NCBI GenBank assembly: GCA_002900995.3 | Contig: CM035313.1 | Coordinates: forward strand, 1,736,001-1,800,000 | Direction of reading: 5' to 3' | From: Ganoderma boninense | Lineage: Eukaryota; Basidiomycota; Agaricomycetes; Polyporales; Polyporaceae | DNA length: 64,000 nt | Position numbers and translations under genes: made by a program | Notes under the pieces: model-generated | The model's database searches: none | Seen by the model: only the letters and a program-made list of their open reading frames with translations | What the model was told of the DNA's origin: nothing | Shown here: positions 37,658 to 49,054 of the stretch, piece after piece | How positions within the stretch are numbered: position 1 is the stretch's first letter | How the letters are laid out: each line of letters opens with the position of its first letter

Positions 37658-39031
37658 TTGTGGGAGTTATCTTGTGAGACTCTGCTTCATCTCTCGTACC
37701 TCATCTTAAAGCATATTTGTTTTGATCTTTGCATACATCCATGGACTACTGGGTAGCACAGTGACAATGTATCTGGACATTGGTATCTGCATGAATACAT
37801 ACATCGTAATTATGGCACCCCTGAGGTGATGTGACCACCCTCTCTGGTGTTCTTCTGCAAAGATTGATGCATAGTAGGACGTTCGTTGACCTTGGCCAAG
37901 GGCTCTCGATATCATTACGGCAACTCACCTATTCCACATCCATTAAGTAGGGCCCACTACTTGTACAGCGCCTCACGATCCTCCCGGCCACACCTGCTTC
38001 TGTAGTCCTTCACAACCGCCTTGGCCACGGGGCCGGAGGCATCGGAAGATGACGACGGGGAAGCATGCGCGATCCGCGGCCAGCTGGGCGCCGGGACCGG
38101 GGAAAGTGAACTCACCGCATGGAGGGACCGCGGCCGAAGGCCTGCAGCAACGGGCGGTGGGCTGGGCGGCGAAGATCGCGATATCGAGCCATTGTTCCCC
38201 GGCGTCTCGCACGACGGCGAGGCCCCGGCACGACGGACGGGGAGGACAAAGCGCAGTGAACAAGGTTCAGGAGGCGATGATGCGGGACAGGACGGGATTG
38301 GTCTGGGCTTCACGTTGCGGGGAGGCGGATGGCGGCGCCCTTGTATCCCAATGCGGCGAGGAGCACGGCGCCACTCACCGTTGCGCGTGACGAGCATCAC
38401 GGGCTCGCGTGGGGAGGGTGGCGGAGCGAGGGAGAGACGTACCATGGAAGGCCGGACGGGGAGGACAATGGGGGAGCGGCGACAGCGAGGGACGCTCTGA
38501 GCCGGGACCGCGCACGTTGCCGGCCGCACCGTCGGCGAGGATGAGGACGGCGCCGAGGAGGAATGGGCAGCTGATGGAGACACGGGGGACTCCCACGGTG
38601 TCGAGAACGGGGGTGGATGGTGATGTAGCGCTGATCGCATGGGCGCCGCCACCAGAGACCCGGGGGACGTCACCGCGGACGGTTGCGAGCGGGCATGGGA
38701 AGGGGAAAAGAGGGGCAGGACACGGAGGCGGCAGGAGGGTTGGAGATGGAGAGAAGGACGCAGAAGGGGGGGCCATGGCCGGAGATAAGCTGATGAGGGC
38801 GACTGGTCGGAGTTCGCCATGGGCAGTGACGAGCAGGCCGCGCTGTGGGCCCGGCGCACGCGTGCGAACCGAGTCCGAGCTGGGCTGTCGGCTCTGGCGC
38901 TCGCCCTTCCCCTTCTCAACGCCCCCAGCAGCAGCTTCCTCCCTCTCCCCATCATCCCCCTCCCCGTCGTCGTCCCATCCCTCCGCCCTCCGTCCCCACA
39001 AGCGCTCACCCTGGATTCCGACGTCGACTAC
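37658..39031. other. GC-rich interval upstream of CHD1
   Basis: About 1.37 kb. The left third is ordinary 3' flank; from about 37950 the sequence is strongly GC-rich and open in several frames on both strands. The last 100 bases form the pyrimidine-rich CHD1 leader. Confidence 0.5.
37957..38821 (-). CDS. Doubtful minus-strand gene divergent from CHD1
   Basis: A minus-strand frame stays open here and ends in SSSSDASGPVAKAVVKDYRS and EDREALYK. A start such as MANSDQSPSSAYLRPWPPLL at about 38821 is possible. A second frame contains a hydrophobic stretch (SISCPFLLGAVLILADGAAG) that could belong to a spliced product. High GC content alone produces long open frames, and I recognise no domain. Treat it as a weak prediction. 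Confidence 0.2.
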
Positions 39032-42000
39032 ATGCTCAACGGTCACGACGACGACCCCATGGCGTCGGGCGCCCTCTCCCCTGCCCCCCTCAGCAACAGC
39101 GAGGACAGCGACAATACCATGCAGGTCGACTCCGATGTCGACGTGACCCGAAATCCCGACGCCGATGCCGACGGCGAGTACGATGACGACGAGCCTGACG
39201 GCATCCCCCAGGCCAGTGGCGCATCGTCCTCCTACCACAACAAGCGCGTTGTACGTGGTTATGCTTCCTGGTAGCGTGGTTCAGCGTTGTTGACAGTATA
39301 GGGATCATGGCAGGTGAAGGATGAGGACGAGTCGGTACGCGCGTCTCATATTAATTCAACTGGCTCCGCTCATAGCCACATCCCCCAGGGCTACGAAGAC
39401 AACCTGGACGAACCAAATGACGACGACGAGGACGCCTCATATGCCGACGAGGAGTATGGCGCACCGAAGAAGAAAGCCCCAAAGAAGAAGAAAGCACCGT
39501 CCAAGCCGAAAGGTACGCCCCATCGTAATATCAGCCACCGTTCCTTGGCGAACAAAGCTCTCGCGCGTAGTCATCCCTCGACAAGTCGCCCCCGATTCCG
39601 ACTCTGATTCCGATTATGGCGCGCGGTCGAAGAAGAAGAAGAAAACGCGCAACGCGGGCGACGAACTTCGCGTTTCGAGTCGAGGAGTGAAGATTCCAAA
39701 CTACGTAGACGACGTGCACGACTTCGATGACGATGAGGCGGACGCGATCACGTATACCGAAACTGCGGCGCCGATGAAGGAGGAGGACGAGATAGAGAAC
39801 GTGTTAGGACACTGTAGAGACGAAGGGCACGAGAACGACCATGAAGATGACTGGTACACAAACATCGTGCGTCACCCCGTTTATATATGCGCGTATTGCC
39901 ATTCATTTCGCAATGAAACAGCGCTTCCACATCAAATGGAAGAATTTCTCGCACTTACACAACACGGACGAGGTATACGAGTTCCTCAAACGCTTCAAGG
40001 GCCTCAAACGCGTCGACAACTACATCAAGGCGTTCAAGGCGGACCAGGAGATACTCGCGGCGAGCAGCATCTCGCCGGAGGATAGGGAAACTATCTTGCT
40101 TCGGCGAGAGCGCGACAAGGAGGAACTTGAGCTTCACAAGACAGTCGAGCGGATCATTGCTCAACGTGAGAGCGAAACGGGCCAGGTTGAGTACTTCTGC
40201 AAATGGAACGGCCTCAACTACGACCACTGCACCTGGGAAACCCAAGAGGAAATCCGGCCGATCGGGAAGGAGCAGATTGACGCGTTCCGACAGCGAGAGG
40301 CTGAGGCCAGCTTCCCGTTCAAGAGTACAGTATACCCGCGGCACGCGCGTCCCTCATTCGAGAAGATCAAGGAGGACCCCCAGTATATTACCAACACCGG
40401 TGGCGAGCTGAAGGACTTCCAGCTTACTGGGTTGAACTGGCTAGCGTATCTTTGGAGCAGAGGCGAGAACGGCATCTTGGCAGACGAGATGGGTCTCGGG
40501 AAGGTGAGCTGCTTCTGCGGTCCTACTTTGTACAGGTTTCGGTGCTAAGCACTGTACGTTCTCGCAGACCGTACAGTCTGTCTCTTTCCTATCATACCTC
40601 TTCCATGAACGGCGACAGTTTGGTCCGTTCCTTGTTATCGTCCCCTTGTCCACGATCACCGCCTGGCAGTCACAGTTTGCGACATGGGCGCCGGAGCTGC
40701 ATGTGGTCACATACATTGGAAGTGCCACCGCCCGCGCTGTGGCTCGACAATATGAATTCGGGCCGTCGGTTAAGAAGCTGAAGATGAACGTCTTGCTGAC
40801 GACGTACGAGATCACACTTCGAGACGTGAAGGAGCTCGGTGAAATCAAGTGGCAGATGCTCATGGTGGACGAGGTACGTGTATAGCTATAGCAGCAGAGC
40901 TTCGCCGGAAATGAACCATCACTCAATTTTAAACTAGGCACATCGTCTTAAGAACTCTGAGAGTCAGCTCTACGAGGCTCTCCGTGGGTTCTCGGCAGCA
41001 TCCAAGGTGCTTATTACAGGAACTCCACTCCAGAACAACGTCAAGGGTAAGTCCGCATCCGTCTTTGGCATTGGTTGGCTTGCTTGCTTATCGGAATTGG
41101 CAGAGCTCCTTTCATTAATGCACTTCCTCATGCCTGAAAAGTGTAAGTGTTCTGCTTCTCGTGTGATCGAGACTCGCAGCTAACGACAGTGAAACAGTCC
41201 AACTGACGAACGAGTTCGATCTCACCGATGCGGATCATGAAGTGAAGATCAAGGAGTTGCACGACCAGCTCAGGTCCCTCATGCTGCGTCGCCTGAAGCG
41301 CGACGTCTTGACTTCACTGCCCACGAAGAGCGAGCGAATCCTTCGTGTCGAAATGAGTGCGATGCAGACTCATTTCTACAAGAACATTCTCACGAAGGTA
41401 CGTGGTCTTCTGCTGTGACCCTGACTCCGACGAAATCCTCATCGCGGCAAAAGAACTTCCAAGCTCTGGTCAAGAGCGCCAACGGCAACAACAACATAAG
41501 TTTGTTGAATATTGGTACGTGCATGAACTGCATGGTGCTGAAACATATCCACCGACCATACCTACAGCAATGGAGCTCAAGAAGGCGGCAAACCACCCTT
41601 TCCTTTTCGAAGGAGCTGAGACTCGATCGACAAATGACGAGGAAGTCCTCAAAGGTCTCGTGATGAGCAGCGGGAAGATGGTTCTTCTCGACAAGCTACT
41701 TGCTCGACTACGTGCCGATGGCCATCGTGTCCTCATCTTCAGCCAGATGGTCCGGATGCTTGACATCATGAGCGACTATATGACCCTACGCGGGTATCTC
41801 CACCAGCGGCTTGACGGAACCGTGACATCCGAGCAGCGGAAGAAGTCCATTCACCACTTTAACCAGGCCGGCTCTCCCGACTTCGCGTTCCTTCTCTCGA
41901 CGCGTGCTGGTGGACTGGGAATCAACCTTGAGACCGCTGATACGGTCATCATCTTCGACGTGAGTATCTCGTCCACAAGCGTTCAGCTCTGCCGCGATGC

Positions 42001-44363
42001 TGTATCCCTGTATTCCTAACACGTTGCTGACGCGCCATTTCCGCCACTCTGTTAACAGAGCGATTGGAACCCTCAGAACGACCTGCAGGCGATGGCACGT
42101 GCACACCGTATCGGCCAGAAATCGCATGTCAGCGTCTACCGGTTTGTGAGCAAAGACACCATGGAGGAGGACGTTCTAGAGCGGGCTAAGAAGAAAATGG
42201 TCCTGGAGTATGCAAGTAAGTGGTTGGCTTCGCCTGGCCTCCCGACCATGACCATGACGATCATTGCGCAGTCATCAACCAGATGGACACGTCGCAGGCA
42301 CACCTCAGCTCCAAAGGTGGCGCGTCCAAGGACCCCTCGAAGCCTGATACGCTTAGCAAGGATGAGCTTCACGCAGTCCTCAAATACGGGGCGCAGAAGA
42401 TGTGTGTTATCCTTGCATGCCCTTTGCCTCATTGCTCCCACTAACTCGTTGTCTTTGCCTCCAGCTTCGACAAGGATGACTCTCAGCAAAGCAAGAAACT
42501 TGACGAGATGGACCTCGATGATATCCTGAACCGTGCTGAGCAGCATGAGACGGTTGCGGAGCAGAACGAGGGCGCGTCGCTTGGCGGCGAGGGCTTCCTG
42601 GAGCAGTTCGCCAACATCTCCGACGTAAAGAACGACATGAACTGGGAAGATATCATCCCCGTCGAGGAACGCCAACGGTTTGAGCAAGAAGAGGACCAGC
42701 GCAGGGCCGAGGAGATTGCTGCGGCGGAGACCAAGGACAGGAAACGGTCCCACGCACCAGTATCCTATGAAGGCATGGACGTTGAGCACACCTCTTCGGC
42801 ACCCCCCGCGAAGAAGCCTCGTCATCCTGCCCCTCAACGGAAGACACCAAGCCAGAAGGCGATGGAGCTCAAGGAGCGCGACGTCCGTGTACTGGTACGG
42901 AGTCTGCAGAAGTGGGGCGATATCAGGCAACGATATGACACCATTGTGCGTCTTCGTTCATTGTTGTTCTGGCCATGGTTGACTGATTTTAATCTTGCAG
43001 GTCACCGAAGCCAAGCTCACTGAGAAGAACCGTGGTATGATCCAGGATGTTGCGGACGACATAATTGAGCTCTGTGCGCGCGCTGTCGAGGAGAACAACA
43101 CTGAGAAGCGGGCACGCATCGAGGCAGGCGAGACCCTTACCAACGCGCAAAAGAGCAAGGCAGTCCTGGTCACCTACAGGAACGTCAATAATATCAACGC
43201 CGAGACCGTACTCTCCCGGCATCGCGACTTGCAGATCCTGTTCAAGTACCTGGAGACACTCAACGACGAGGAACAATATTCATGGGCGATCCCCATCGAG
43301 AACATTCGCCCAACGCTCAATTGGTCTGGACGGTGGGGCCCACAAGAGGACGCGATGCTGCTCGTCGGTGCTTACAAGTACGGCTTCGGCAACTGGGAGG
43401 CCATGGCGAAGGATGCCCGCCTTGGGCTTGACGGCAAGTTCTTCCTCGAGGAGGGCAAGAAAGGCGAGGACGCAGCCAGCAAGCCTATTCCGAACGCTAT
43501 CCATCTTGTACGAAGAGGAGACTACCTTCTTGGTATCCTTCGAGAGCACGACGAGAAGATTCGCGCGATAGAGTCCACGCTATCACGACGGGGACAGAAA
43601 GCGTCCTTGTCACCGCCGCCACCCGTTGCGTCTACGTCATCATATACGCCTGCGGTCAGGAAGCGTGCCGAGAGCGAGGCTGTTGCTTCGGTTGATGAGG
43701 GTGCCAGCAAGAAGCGGAAGCGGAGGCCAACACCCACTTTCACCGACTCCTCTTCATCGGATGAGTGGTACGTGCGCTTGAGCATTGTCTCCTTTCGTTG
43801 TATGTTGACTTGTCAAACAAGCCCGTCGATGGACGAGGCGGCTACGAAGGAGGAGTTGCGGCCGGTCAAGAAGCAGCTGGTATGTCTCACTATTCGCAGT
43901 TATTTCGGATGATGTGTTCATGTTGCTTTCAGAAAAACCTCAAGCTCTCCGGTGGCGACATGCCTCGAGAAGACAAGGTTGCCATTCTCAAAGAGTCGTT
44001 AGCTGCTATTGGCAAACGCATAGAGTCGGTACTGCAGCAGAAGGCTGCCGCAGGCGAGGATCGTGACCGGTGGCGACGACACCTGTGGACGTGAGTGCGT
44101 TCTTATCCTTGCCCGTTCAATGTACCGATTCCCTGTCCAGTTTCGTCACACTCTTCTGGCCCAAGAAAGTCAAGGCGGGGAAATTGGAGGAGATCCACGC
44201 GAAGATGGTCATGAAGGAAGGTGCACCGAGAGCCTCATCGAGCGACGGTACTTCTGCTGCGAAGAAACCACGGCTTAGTGCTGGTGCATCCAGTCGAGCA
44301 GGCGCACCCGCAGCCCCATCCGCGTCTGCGACTGCCTCGCACACAAACGGGAAGTACCGGTGA
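39032..44363 (+). CDS. CHD1: CHD1-type chromodomain ATP-dependent remodeller
   Basis: Nucleosome-spacing ATPase acting with transcription elongation. The start [20 protein letters not shown] is chosen because upstream sequence is leader-like. An acidic, Lys-rich N-terminus is followed by two chromodomains ([14 protein letters not shown] at about 39915; [16 protein letters not shown] at 40190). The SNF2 core has [13 protein letters not shown], motif I DEMGLGK-T (split by an intron), VDE-AHRLKN (DEAH box, split) and ITGTPLQNN. The helicase C-lobe has [32 protein letters not shown] and [20 protein letters not shown]-like DNA-binding region ([20 protein letters not shown], about 43320) and a C-terminal CHCT/DUF4208 helical domain (about 43900-44220) complete the CHD1 order. 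About fifteen short introns. Looks complete. Confidence 0.93.
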
Positions 44364-45087
44364 CCACTGGCCGCTGCTTCCTAGACAAATTTTCCGCAAT
44401 TGTGACCTCTTCACCCACTGTATCGTTGTACGACCCTTGTCTCCATGTTTTCGCTGTACTATTGTCACGACCATACCTCTGCATGCCAACGCTACCCTCT
44501 GCTTAGTCCGTCTTGTTTATCCACCAGTGTTCTCGTATCATACATGCTCCAGCTTGACTCTCAAGTCGTCTTATTGCTCTCGGTCAAAGGATCTACCTGT
44601 CTTCGTAGCACTTACAACACGCAATCATCAGAATCACTCCAGTGTTACAACGTGTGCAATCATGATCATAGTAATACAACAGTATATCACAATGGAACCA
44701 ATTACTGTATGTCTACCTCTACCTCGTCTCCAATTCTATAGCAAGAAGTCAGTCGGTCGAAGGAAGACGCGGACAGTCGTAACGAGCCCAAGACAGTGAT
44801 AGTGACGGTAGGTCGTCCTACATTGGTGCGGATATGAAGCCAGTTGCGGGGTGATCGTACATGGGGTTCCTCATGCATATCGGTCTCCGCGACTCATTGT
44901 AGCGTACTATGCAATGGCTCCCATCCACCGCGATGCTAGGGACCATCCCAAGCAATGATCGTGTTCCTCCTACTTTACACCTACGGAGATGCTGTGAACG
45001 TTCGGCAGCATGGCCCGCGCGAACACAAGAAGCCAACGGGTGGCGTGATGAAAACCACAATCCGAGACCAAGCATCATGCAGGGCAC
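44364..45087. other. Intergenic region, convergent 3' flanks
   Basis: Between the 3' ends of CHD1 (plus) and the next minus-strand gene. No supported gene, RNA or repeat. Confidence 0.55.
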
Positions 45088-46238
45088 TCACTCTCGGCCC
45101 TGGACGAAGATGGCCGGCTTGAGCGTCGAGGTCCCTCCACTACGCTTGCGGGAACGGGGGCTCGCGCCGATGCTGACACTGACGAGCGGTTGGCCGTGCA
45201 CGGTCGACCCGCCGCCGGTCAAGCTGGACTTGCGCTGCCGAGAATGCGATCGACGCCTCGACGAGCTGCCCGCCCCTGCGACCTGGGGTGCTGCTGCGAC
45301 CCGTGCAGCTGCTCGCCACAGCGAAGTCTCCGCGTCAGCATCACACGTACTAAAACATAACATGCGAAGTGGCGCGACGTACCTTCGACAACTTTGGCGT
45401 CGGCTTCGCGGTGGAAGCTCTCCATGAGCGCCGTGTATCGTTTCACCTGCCATGCGAGCTGGCTCGCGCGGGCGACGTTGCCCTGGCTCATCGCCCACTT
45501 GCGCTCCTCCTTGAACCGCCGCCGCTCGGAGTCGGCCAGGCTCGCGCGTGCGCGCAGCACAGCGACCTCGCGCTCCTTTGGCGTGAGCTTGCCTTCGGGG
45601 TCGATGGACGAAGGTACCGAGTCCAGGGAGATCGAGGGTGCAGTGCTACAATAGGTGAGGGTTGGAGTGATGGCCCGAACGTCGCTAGAGCGGCCGTGGC
45701 GGTCTTCGATCCCGTGCCCGTCATGGGCGTGAGCGTGCTCCCTCTCTCGCTCTCGCTCCCGATCGCGTTGTTCGCGTTCGCGGTGACGGTGGGACCGGGA
45801 GCGGTCGCGCCCGAAGGAGACGAGTCGGATGCGTTTTGGCGGTTCCGGGGGTGGCCCTCGAGAGGCGGGCACGACAGGAGAACGGCCGATGACAGACTCG
45901 GTGCCGATGCCGATTCCAGAGGCGCCGTCAACGAACTGGGCGAGGAGGTCGGTGAAGAGGACGCCGAGCGCAACGCCGAGGACGGTGCATGCCGTCTGGA
46001 CGACGTCGCCGAGGCTGACGAAGTCGATGACTAGCTTGGCGAGAACGCCAACGACTACTACGACGACCGCCTGCGGGACTTGGGTGAGGGTGTTGTGGAT
46101 GAGGACGCCTTGAAAGAGGCCGTTGAGGAGGTAGTCGGGGGTAGAAGGAGGGGTTGTAGAAGTGGACGGGGTGAATGCGTTGATGAAGACGCGCGCGCCG
46201 AGGGCGAGAAGGAGAGGAAGTCCGGTCGTGAGTTGCAT
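45088..46238 (-). CDS. Membrane protein with DUF1771-like helical segment
   Basis: Predicted 359 residues in two exons (46238-45383 and 45311-45088). The N-terminus MQLTTGLPLLLALGARVFIN is hydrophobic. Two more hydrophobic segments follow (VPQAVVVVVVGVLAKLVIDF and TACTVLGVALGVLFTDLLAQ), suggesting a multi-span membrane domain of about 120 residues. A charged low-complexity region with Arg/Glu/His repeats (about 45690-45800) follows. Then comes a helical stretch, LRARASLADSERRRFKEERK through MESFHREADAKVV, which resembles the DUF1771 helix pair normally found next to Smr domains. No Smr domain follows; the tail is Ser/Arg-rich. The DUF1771 resemblance is my reading of the pattern, not a search result. 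Function unknown. Confidence 0.62.
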
Positions 46239-46495
46239 ACAGGTTCAAGGAGGTGTCACAAGCATGAAGGGGTATCCGCTGGAGGCGACGGCCCCGCAAG
46301 AAGCGAGCAGAGCGAGGACCACGACGGAGAGGACGAAACAACAGTCAGCGCCGAGCACAAACTCCAACTCGCTCTCATCACGCACGTGGGAACACTCGGC
46401 TACGCCCCCCCGCATGTCCGGTGTGCAAACAGTCCTGCCCATTACACAAACAACGTACTAAAGCACAGCAACAACATGTCCATACAGTGTCCCTC

Positions 46496-48454
46496 TCAGG
46501 CCTCCGTGTCCACATAGTTCGCCATCGGGTCGTCCGTCATCCGTCGGTTCATCCGGTACGCCTCTGGAATCCATTCTCAGCAAGAAGCACGGACAGAACG
46601 GCCAGGTGGACCTACCGAGCTCTTCCTCCGACACTTCATAGCTCTGACCAGAGCCACCCCGCTGCTTCTTCCCGAAGCGGTCATCGTCATCGTCTCCCCT
46701 TGCCTTTCGTTTCCGCTCATCGTTGAGGGCCTTGAAAAGTTTGTCCTTGTCAAGCGCGAGATCTCCCTCGCCCAGCCGCTTTTTCGAGAATAGTTCTTCT
46801 GCCTTCTTCTTGCGTTCTTCTGCGTCACCCGACGGCACCGGTGGTGGTGGCATAGAGGCTGATGATGATGACTCCAGAAGATGCTTTGCGCTGGATGCAT
46901 GGGCAGCGCTGATACCGGCCTCACCAGTACAGTAGGACATGTGCACAGCGGAGTGACAGCATGCGTAGCCCCACGTTCCTGAAGCAAGGTCGTACCACGA
47001 ACCCCACACCGCGGTGTGGTTGTTCACAAAGACTGAAATGTGATGAGCACACAAGGAAGACACTCGAACACAGTGAACTTACCATCCTCTGGGTACTTCG
47101 ACCTTGTCTTCGCCCGCTCCTTGCCTTTGATGACCTGCCCTGTCCGCGAGTATTCCACGTATTCCTCCGTCTGCCCTTGCAACAGCTCCTTCGGGGCCTT
47201 CTCCAAATACTCCTCTCCCCCGTATTTGGCGAGGATGCTGACTTTCGTAGTATCCTTGAGCTCCTCCTTCTTTGTGAGATATTGCGAGTGAAGGAGCTGG
47301 CCCTGCGTCGGGTTCGCATTCACATGGACATCATTGCCCCGCGCAGCGGCATTCCACGCAAAGAGCTGGAGCTTTTGCACCTCCGGTGCTTCTCCCGAGA
47401 ACCGCAAGAAGTTCTCTCCGGCGAATTTTGACTAGACTAGCATGAGGGACGTGGATACCAAAAAAGAGTTGATGAACACGACATACCTCCTCCGGTGCAA
47501 GACCCATATTCGGGTTGTCACGCATAGAACGGGTTTTGGGGTCGTAGTACGCACTCGACGGGTCCAGGTTGATGAGGTACTTCGCCGTGTCCTCACGGAT
47601 ACGCAGGTTTCGCACCGTAATGCGCGTCTTCGTGTCCAGCTTCTGCCCCACCGCGTCCGCACTCTCCGCATACTTGTCCTGATCTTCGTCCTCCTCGTCG
47701 CTGCTCCCGAAATCGTCGTCCCGCCCCTCGCCCTTCTCCTTCCCCGTCCCCGCCTTCGCGACCTTGCGCACTGCCGCGAGGTCCGTCGTCGTGCGCTTGT
47801 CGATCTCCTCCTCCCTCAGCTTCTGCCGCGCCGCCTCGACCGCCGCGTACTCCTCGTACACGTGCTTGTGCTCTGCGGGGTCGTACCCGTTCCACCGGTC
47901 GCGCTTCGCGTCGTATCCCGTCGCCACGTCCTGCACGACCTCGTCCGGTGCGATGTCCTTGTTCGTGAACTTCGCGCCCTTCTTCCGTGGTCGTTCGAGG
48001 CAGTCCTGCTTCTTGTGTGACATAGCCCCGCAATTCTCGCACGCGCCTTTGCGGTACTTCTTCGCTGCCGGACCCGCCTTCGCACCGCGGTCGTACCAAT
48101 TGTCGAGCTTGTCCGCCGAACGGTCGTACTCGGGAATGCGCTGATGGCTTAGAGACGGTGCGCCGGTGTCGAGGTACCATGGTGCTTGGGCAATATATTC
48201 TGAAAGCGACGAGTAAGACTCCAAATGTTTCCACACAAAACAGTGTATACGTACGAGGAATGTGCGGGTTGATGGCTTTCCCTTCTTCATCTAGTGCGGC
48301 AGGGGCAGTACCAGCTTTACGAGCGGCATCTAGGTCTTTCTGCCGACGGAACTCCTCGCGAGACAACTTTCCTGTGGCTATAGCACCCAAGCAGCGTAAG
48401 GAAGAGAGAAATATGGAAACTACAGTTGGAAGACGCACCAGAAGCTGAGGCCAT
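46496..48454 (-). CDS. SLU7: Pre-mRNA splicing factor SLU7
   Basis: Second-step splicing factor that helps select the 3' splice site. It starts MASASG at 48454, with an early intron before [20 protein letters not shown]. Family blocks include [17 protein letters not shown], the CCHC zinc knuckle [14 protein letters not shown] (C-x2-C-x4-H-x4-C), [49 protein letters not shown] sequence, [33 protein letters not shown] and [12 protein letters not shown]. The end is [15 protein letters not shown], with TGA at 46496-46498. The protein is highly charged and mostly Lys/Arg/Glu-rich, as usual. It lies 257 bp from the downstream membrane-protein gene in the same orientation. Appears intact. Confidence 0.94.
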
Positions 48455-48552
48455 GATGGGGACGGTGAGGGAGTGGACAGGGATGCAGTCAAACGCCAGG
48501 TCCAAGCCACTTCCTCAGGTAAGCCGATAGACGCCAGCCAGCTGAGGTTCCC

Positions 48553-48558
48553 AAAAAA
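48553..48558 (-). terminator. RNA polymerase III terminator of tRNA-Leu
   Basis: Six Ts on the minus strand, 10 nt downstream of the tRNA 3' end: the expected oligo-T stop signal. Confidence 0.75.
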
Positions 48559-48567
48559 GTAACCCAT

Positions 48568-48661
48568 TTGACAGTGACGAGATTCGAACTCGCGCGGGAA
48601 ACCCATCACGGTTTGGAACATGGCCTAAACGTGACGCCGTAACCACTTGGCTACACTGCCA
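48568..48661 (-). tRNA. tRNA-Leu (anticodon UAG) with 12-nt intron
   Basis: Type II tRNA on the minus strand. The 5' acceptor strand TGGCAGT pairs with ACTGTCA at the 3' end (one G-U pair), discriminator A. The D-arm contains AGTGGTTA. The anticodon stem is TCACG/CGTGA, and the loop TTTAGG...C gives anticodon TAG (plus-strand 48625-48627). A 12-nt intron (48612-48623) sits one base 3' of the anticodon, the standard nuclear position. The variable arm forms GGG-TTT-CCC, and the T-arm is GCGAG-TTCGAAT-CTCGT. The long variable arm and UAG anticodon identify leucine. Without the intron it is 82 nt. An oligo-T terminator follows. Confidence 0.93.
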
Positions 48662-49054
48662 TGCTCGCAATTCACTGTATGCCCATAAGTGTCCTCACGC
48701 TTTAGTACCCCCCAAAGCACAACCAAGTGATATTGCAGTCTATGGTTACAGATAGGTTGTTTTGCGTAGGGCAAGAGCCGGAAAATGGTATTATGTGTGT
48801 CAGGTCACAGAGCATGGAGGAGAATCGGCAAGCACGAATGATGGAAGACATAAGCGAGCGAAGAGCCTTGGACGGAGCAGACGAGAAGAAGCAAAAACGC
48901 GATCAGAAGGGGAGATCCGATGGAGGGTGCCACTATAGCGAAGAGCGATGGGAGGAATACAGGGCAGTGGATACAGCACGCGCGCCGAACTTTACATCAT
49001 CCAAGACGACAGGTTTAGGGGGGTATGAGCGAGATAGGACAGCAAGATAGCAGT
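48662..49054. other. Intergenic region
   Basis: Between the tRNA-Leu 5' side and the MAPKK stop codon. An open frame at 48727-49050 has no recognisable features. Nothing is supported. Confidence 0.55.

Noticed and set aside
38409..39146. Plus-strand open frame (245 codons) upstream of and overlapping the CHD1 start
   Set aside because: GC-rich low-complexity sequence in a different frame from CHD1; no domain.
42136..42930. Minus-strand open frame (264 codons) within CHD1
   Set aside because: Runs through CHD1 introns and exons antisense; composition reflects codon bias only.
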